From the NCBI RefSeq assembly GCF_003253485.1, contig NZ_QKTX01000001.1, positions 344,775-408,774 of the forward strand: a DNA stretch of 64,000 bases, written 5' to 3'. The position numbers were made by a program, and so were the translations under genes. Below are positions 62,225 through 64,000 of the stretch, one piece after another. Positions within the stretch are counted from its first letter, which is position 1. Each line of letters begins with the position of its first letter. Origin of the DNA: Algoriphagus aquaeductus (lineage in GTDB: Bacteria; Bacteroidota; Bacteroidia; Cytophagales; Cyclobacteriaceae). Under the pieces are notes generated by a model, which saw only the letters and a program-made list of their open reading frames with translations, was not told the DNA's origin and ran no database searches.

Positions 62225-63316
62225 ATGAAACGGATTCAACAGACAGCCTATTTTCTGATAGTATTAGTTTTGGGAGCCCTGGTTTTGAAGGAGGGCTCTT
62301 TTATTTTTATTCCATTGGTTTGGGGGATTTTTTTTGCCTTTGCCTTGTATCCTTTGGCCCACTGGTTTGAACAGAAATCATTCCCCAGAGGATTGGCAAT
62401 TTTTGCATCGATTCTGTTAGTCACCTTAATTGCGTCCGCAGTTTTTTACATTCTATTAAATCAGATGATGGGGCTGATCAAGGAGATTCCCGAGATTGGT
62501 GAAAATGTAAATGAGAAATTGGGTCGATATTTTGATGAAATGAGTTTGCTGCTGGGAGAGGATGTATTTGATCCCGATCACAAAGCGGACGTTTTTTCTT
62601 TTTTCTACCCAGAGGATATCAACCAGACGCTTTTCACTACAGGAAAATCCCTGACCTTGATTGGAATAATTCCGTTGTACACATTTTTGATGCTGTACTA
62701 CAAGGATTTTTTTTCAGAGTTTTTAGTAAGAATTTCCTCAAAAAATCAGGAAGAGGTTATTCACTGGGTTGGAGATTCTGGAAAAGTAATTCAATCATAC
62801 TTAGCCGGAATGATTAGAGTAACAGGTATTGTGTCTGTTTTGGCAGGTATTTTTTTCTATCTAATCGGGGTAGAGTATTTTATTCTTTTTGCGGCATTTA
62901 TTGCGATCATGAATCTGATTCCTTATGTAGGGGTGTTTATTTCTTCCGTATTTGCGATCCTCTATGTATTTCTGACTACCGACTCATTCTTTTATCCATT
63001 TATCACCTTTTTGACGCTATGGGGAATCCAACTTTTTGAGAACAATATCATCACACCCATAGTGGTCGGTTCCAAGGTCAAGGTAAATGCATTGGCAGTT
63101 ATTTTGGCAATCTTGGCCGGAGGTTGGCTTTGGGGGATCTCAGGAATGGTTTTGTTTATTCCCTTGACAGGTATATTGAAAATCACATTAGATAGGAGCA
63201 ACCAATTGAGTCCATTTGGTTACTTATTGGGAGATGATGTTCCGGTAACGGAAGCCTCTGAAAATTTTTGGAAGGTTTTGAAAAGAAGGATGGCCTCTGG
63301 AAAAAATCGAAAGTGA
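62225..63316 (+). CDS. AI-2E family transporter
   Basis: A 363-residue membrane protein with about eight helices, of the family named after the E. coli TqsA autoinducer exporter. Core segments include LFAAFIAIMNLIPYVGVFISS, ITFLTLWGIQLFENNIITPIVVGSKVKVNALAVI and GISGMVLFIPLTGILKI. Many members move other small molecules or Na+/H+, so the substrate is not assigned. It stands alone and is followed by a hairpin terminator at 63421. Confidence 0.9.
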   Translation: MKRIQQTAYFLIVLVLGALVLKEGSFIFIPLVWGIFFAFALYPLAHWFEQKSFPRGLAIFASILLVTLIASAVFYILLNQMMGLIKEIPEIGENVNEKLGRYFDEMSLLLGEDVFDPDHKADVFSFFYPEDINQTLFTTGKSLTLIGIIPLYTFLMLYYKDFFSEFLVRISSKNQEEVIHWVGDSGKVIQSYLAGMIRVTGIVSVLAGIFFYLIGVEYFILFAAFIAIMNLIPYVGVFISSVFAILYVFLTTDSFFYPFITFLTLWGIQLFENNIITPIVVGSKVKVNALAVILAILAGGWLWGISGMVLFIPLTGILKITLDRSNQLSPFGYLLGDDVPVTEASENFWKVLKRRMASGKNRK

Positions 63317-63420
63317 CGAATCCCTGCTAAAATCGAAAGTTTAATTTTCCGGAAAGGAAATTTTCCCAGTGACGCAGAGGAAAATTGAATAGCCGAAAAA
63401 AGGCACAAGAAGGCATAAAA

Positions 63421-63450
63421 AAAGCCTCTCAGATGATCTGAGAGGCTTTT
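63421..63450 (-). terminator. Perfect 13-bp hairpin, bidirectional terminator
   Basis: AAAGCCTCTCAGA (63421-63433), loop TGA, TCTGAGAGGCTTT (63437-63449). Read on the minus strand it ends the tRNA-Leu/tRNA-Pro transcript with a long T-run (63415-63423). Read on the plus strand, TTTT at its end may stop transcripts from the AI-2E gene. Confidence 0.85.
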
Positions 63451-63453
63451 CTG

Positions 63454-63537
63454 TGCGGACGAAAAGATTCGAACTTTCATGCCCGTGAAGGCGCTGCCGC
63501 CTGAAGACAGTGCGTCTACCAATTTCGCCACGTCCGC
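63454..63537 (-). tRNA. tRNA-Leu (anticodon CAG), copy 1
   Basis: An 84-base tRNA with a long variable arm. Acceptor GCGGACG pairs with CGTCCGC, discriminator A. D-loop AAATTGGTAGACGCAC. The anticodon stem CTGTC/GGCAG holds the loop TTCAGGC, giving CAG. The T-arm shows GTTCGAATC. The CCA end is not encoded. Confidence 0.93.
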
Positions 63538-63577
63538 AAAGTAGAAGTGGTTGCCTTATTTAAGGCGGTAAATAAAG

Positions 63578-63652
63578 TCGGGGTGGCAGGATTCGAACCT
63601 ACGACCTTCCCGATACCAATCGGGACGAGATACCGGGCTACGCTACACCCCT
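63578..63652 (-). pseudogene. tRNA-Pro-like pseudogene with a palindrome in place of the anticodon arm
   Basis: The body matches the intact tRNA-Pro at 63855-63928 (T-arm GGTTCGAATCC, D-arm TAGCGTAGCCCGGTAT). The anticodon arm is instead TCCCGAT (63608-63614), ACCA, ATCGGGA (63619-63625). Folded as a tRNA it gives an 8-base loop (ATTGGTAT) on a 5-bp stem. The first acceptor pair is also broken (A1 against G72; the intact copy has C1-G72, a proline identity pair). One D-arm base differs too. I call it a pseudogene, though an 8-base loop is also known in frameshift-suppressor tRNAs. Confidence 0.75.
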
Positions 63653-63693
63653 CGAAATTTTTAGCAGAATAGATTGAAGATTGTGCAAATGAA

Positions 63694-63720
63694 AAAAGCA
63701 GACCAGGAAGATCTGCTTTT
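63694..63720 (-). terminator. Terminator between the tRNA gene copies
   Basis: AAAAGCAGA (63694-63702) and TCTGCTTTT (63712-63720) with a 9-base loop; T-run on the minus strand. It lies downstream of tRNA-Leu copy 2. Confidence 0.75.
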
Positions 63721-63730
63721 AGATTGAACG

Positions 63731-63814
63731 TGCGGACGAAAAGATTCGAACTTTCATGCCCGTGAAGGCGCTGCCGCCTGAAGACAGTGCGTCTACCAAT
63801 TTCGCCACGTCCGC
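63731..63814 (-). tRNA. tRNA-Leu (anticodon CAG), copy 2
   Basis: An 84-base copy identical, as far as I can read, to tRNA-Leu at 63454-63537, exactly 277 bases further on. Acceptor GCGGACG, anticodon CAG, long variable arm. Confidence 0.93.
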
Positions 63815-63854
63815 AAAGTAGAAGTGATTGCCTTATTTAAGGCGGTAAATAAAG

Positions 63855-63928
63855 TCGGGGTGGCAGGATTCGAACCTACGACCTCCACATCCCAAATGTG
63901 GCGCGATACCGGGCTACGCTACACCCCG
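63855..63928 (-). tRNA. tRNA-Pro (anticodon TGG)
   Basis: A canonical 74-base tRNA. Acceptor CGGGGTG with CACCCCG, discriminator A, C1-G72 pair. Anticodon stem CCACA/TGTGG holds the 7-base loop TTTGGGA, giving TGG. T-arm GGTTCGAATCC. It lies 41 bases upstream (minus strand) of tRNA-Leu copy 2. Confidence 0.94.
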
Positions 63929-64000
63929 AAACTTATAATCAAGAAATTTATTCAACTGCCATTTGCAGTTTGCGGAATTCGGACCAAGACCTTCCCGATA

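Overview
The window looks like a chromosomal stretch of a Bacteroidota bacterium, most likely Cytophagales close to Algoriphagus/Cyclobacteriaceae. Supporting signs are the acpP-fabF-rnc block, an IPExxxVDY-family protein, Lgt with a large inserted domain, FAS1 lipoproteins, LytTR-type signalling, many Tat-exported sugar oxidoreductases, few Shine-Dalgarno sites and many dispersed intergenic palindromes. The genus is an inference from gene content and was not tested by search.

Layout. 1-3288 (minus): a truncated helix-hairpin-helix envelope protein, a small outer-membrane barrel and a BamA-like protein. 3311-8760: yidD, then the tight minus-strand housekeeping operon acpP-fabF-rnc-nadE-lgt. 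8913-12770 (plus): IPExxxVDY protein, pyruvate kinase and a four-FAS1 lipoprotein. 12873-15001: a LytS/LytTR two-component pair and a small exported protein. 14998-18754 (minus): a compact operon of REC-HPt, REC, a small conserved protein, an MBL phosphodiesterase and an RqcH-like NFACT protein. 18798-25473: miaA, pfkA, an aldo/keto reductase, a penicillin-acylase-type lipoprotein and ssb.

26036-31754 is an accessory island: a three-gene type I restriction-modification system (hsdR-hsdS-hsdM) bounded on both sides by long imperfect inverted-repeat elements ending in ACAAA(A)CGTTA. These resemble integron attC sites, so the operon may be one large gene cassette; no integrase is in the window. 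31897-37748 holds exported sugar-modifying enzymes, one of them unusually GC-rich. 38495-40213 encodes a secreted DUF4375/MORN-like/TonB-C-like fusion.

41389-43777 is the most intriguing small locus. A SatD-family protein, which I read as a class III nucleotidyl-cyclase-like domain plus a helix-turn-helix, overlaps a gene for a DUF3307 membrane protein. Four operator-like sites with an exact 28-bp period lie directly before its start codon. 43851-49149 is a non-phosphorylative L-fucose catabolic cluster (mutarotase, FucP, dehydrogenase, lactonase, diketo-acid hydrolase, KDF dehydrogenase) without the L-fuconate dehydratase. 49261-56853 is a sensory block with a kinase carrying seven PAS domains and a GAF domain, a CHASE-type kinase, a single-domain regulator and a REC-PAS-dimerisation protein with no ATPase domain.

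56932-63316 carries a cyclophilin/oxidoreductase pair, a GAF kinase, an acyltransferase, an esterase and an AI-2E-family permease. The window ends with a tandemly duplicated tRNA-Leu/tRNA-Pro pair. One tRNA-Pro copy has its anticodon arm replaced by a dispersed TCCCGAT palindrome and looks like a pseudogene.
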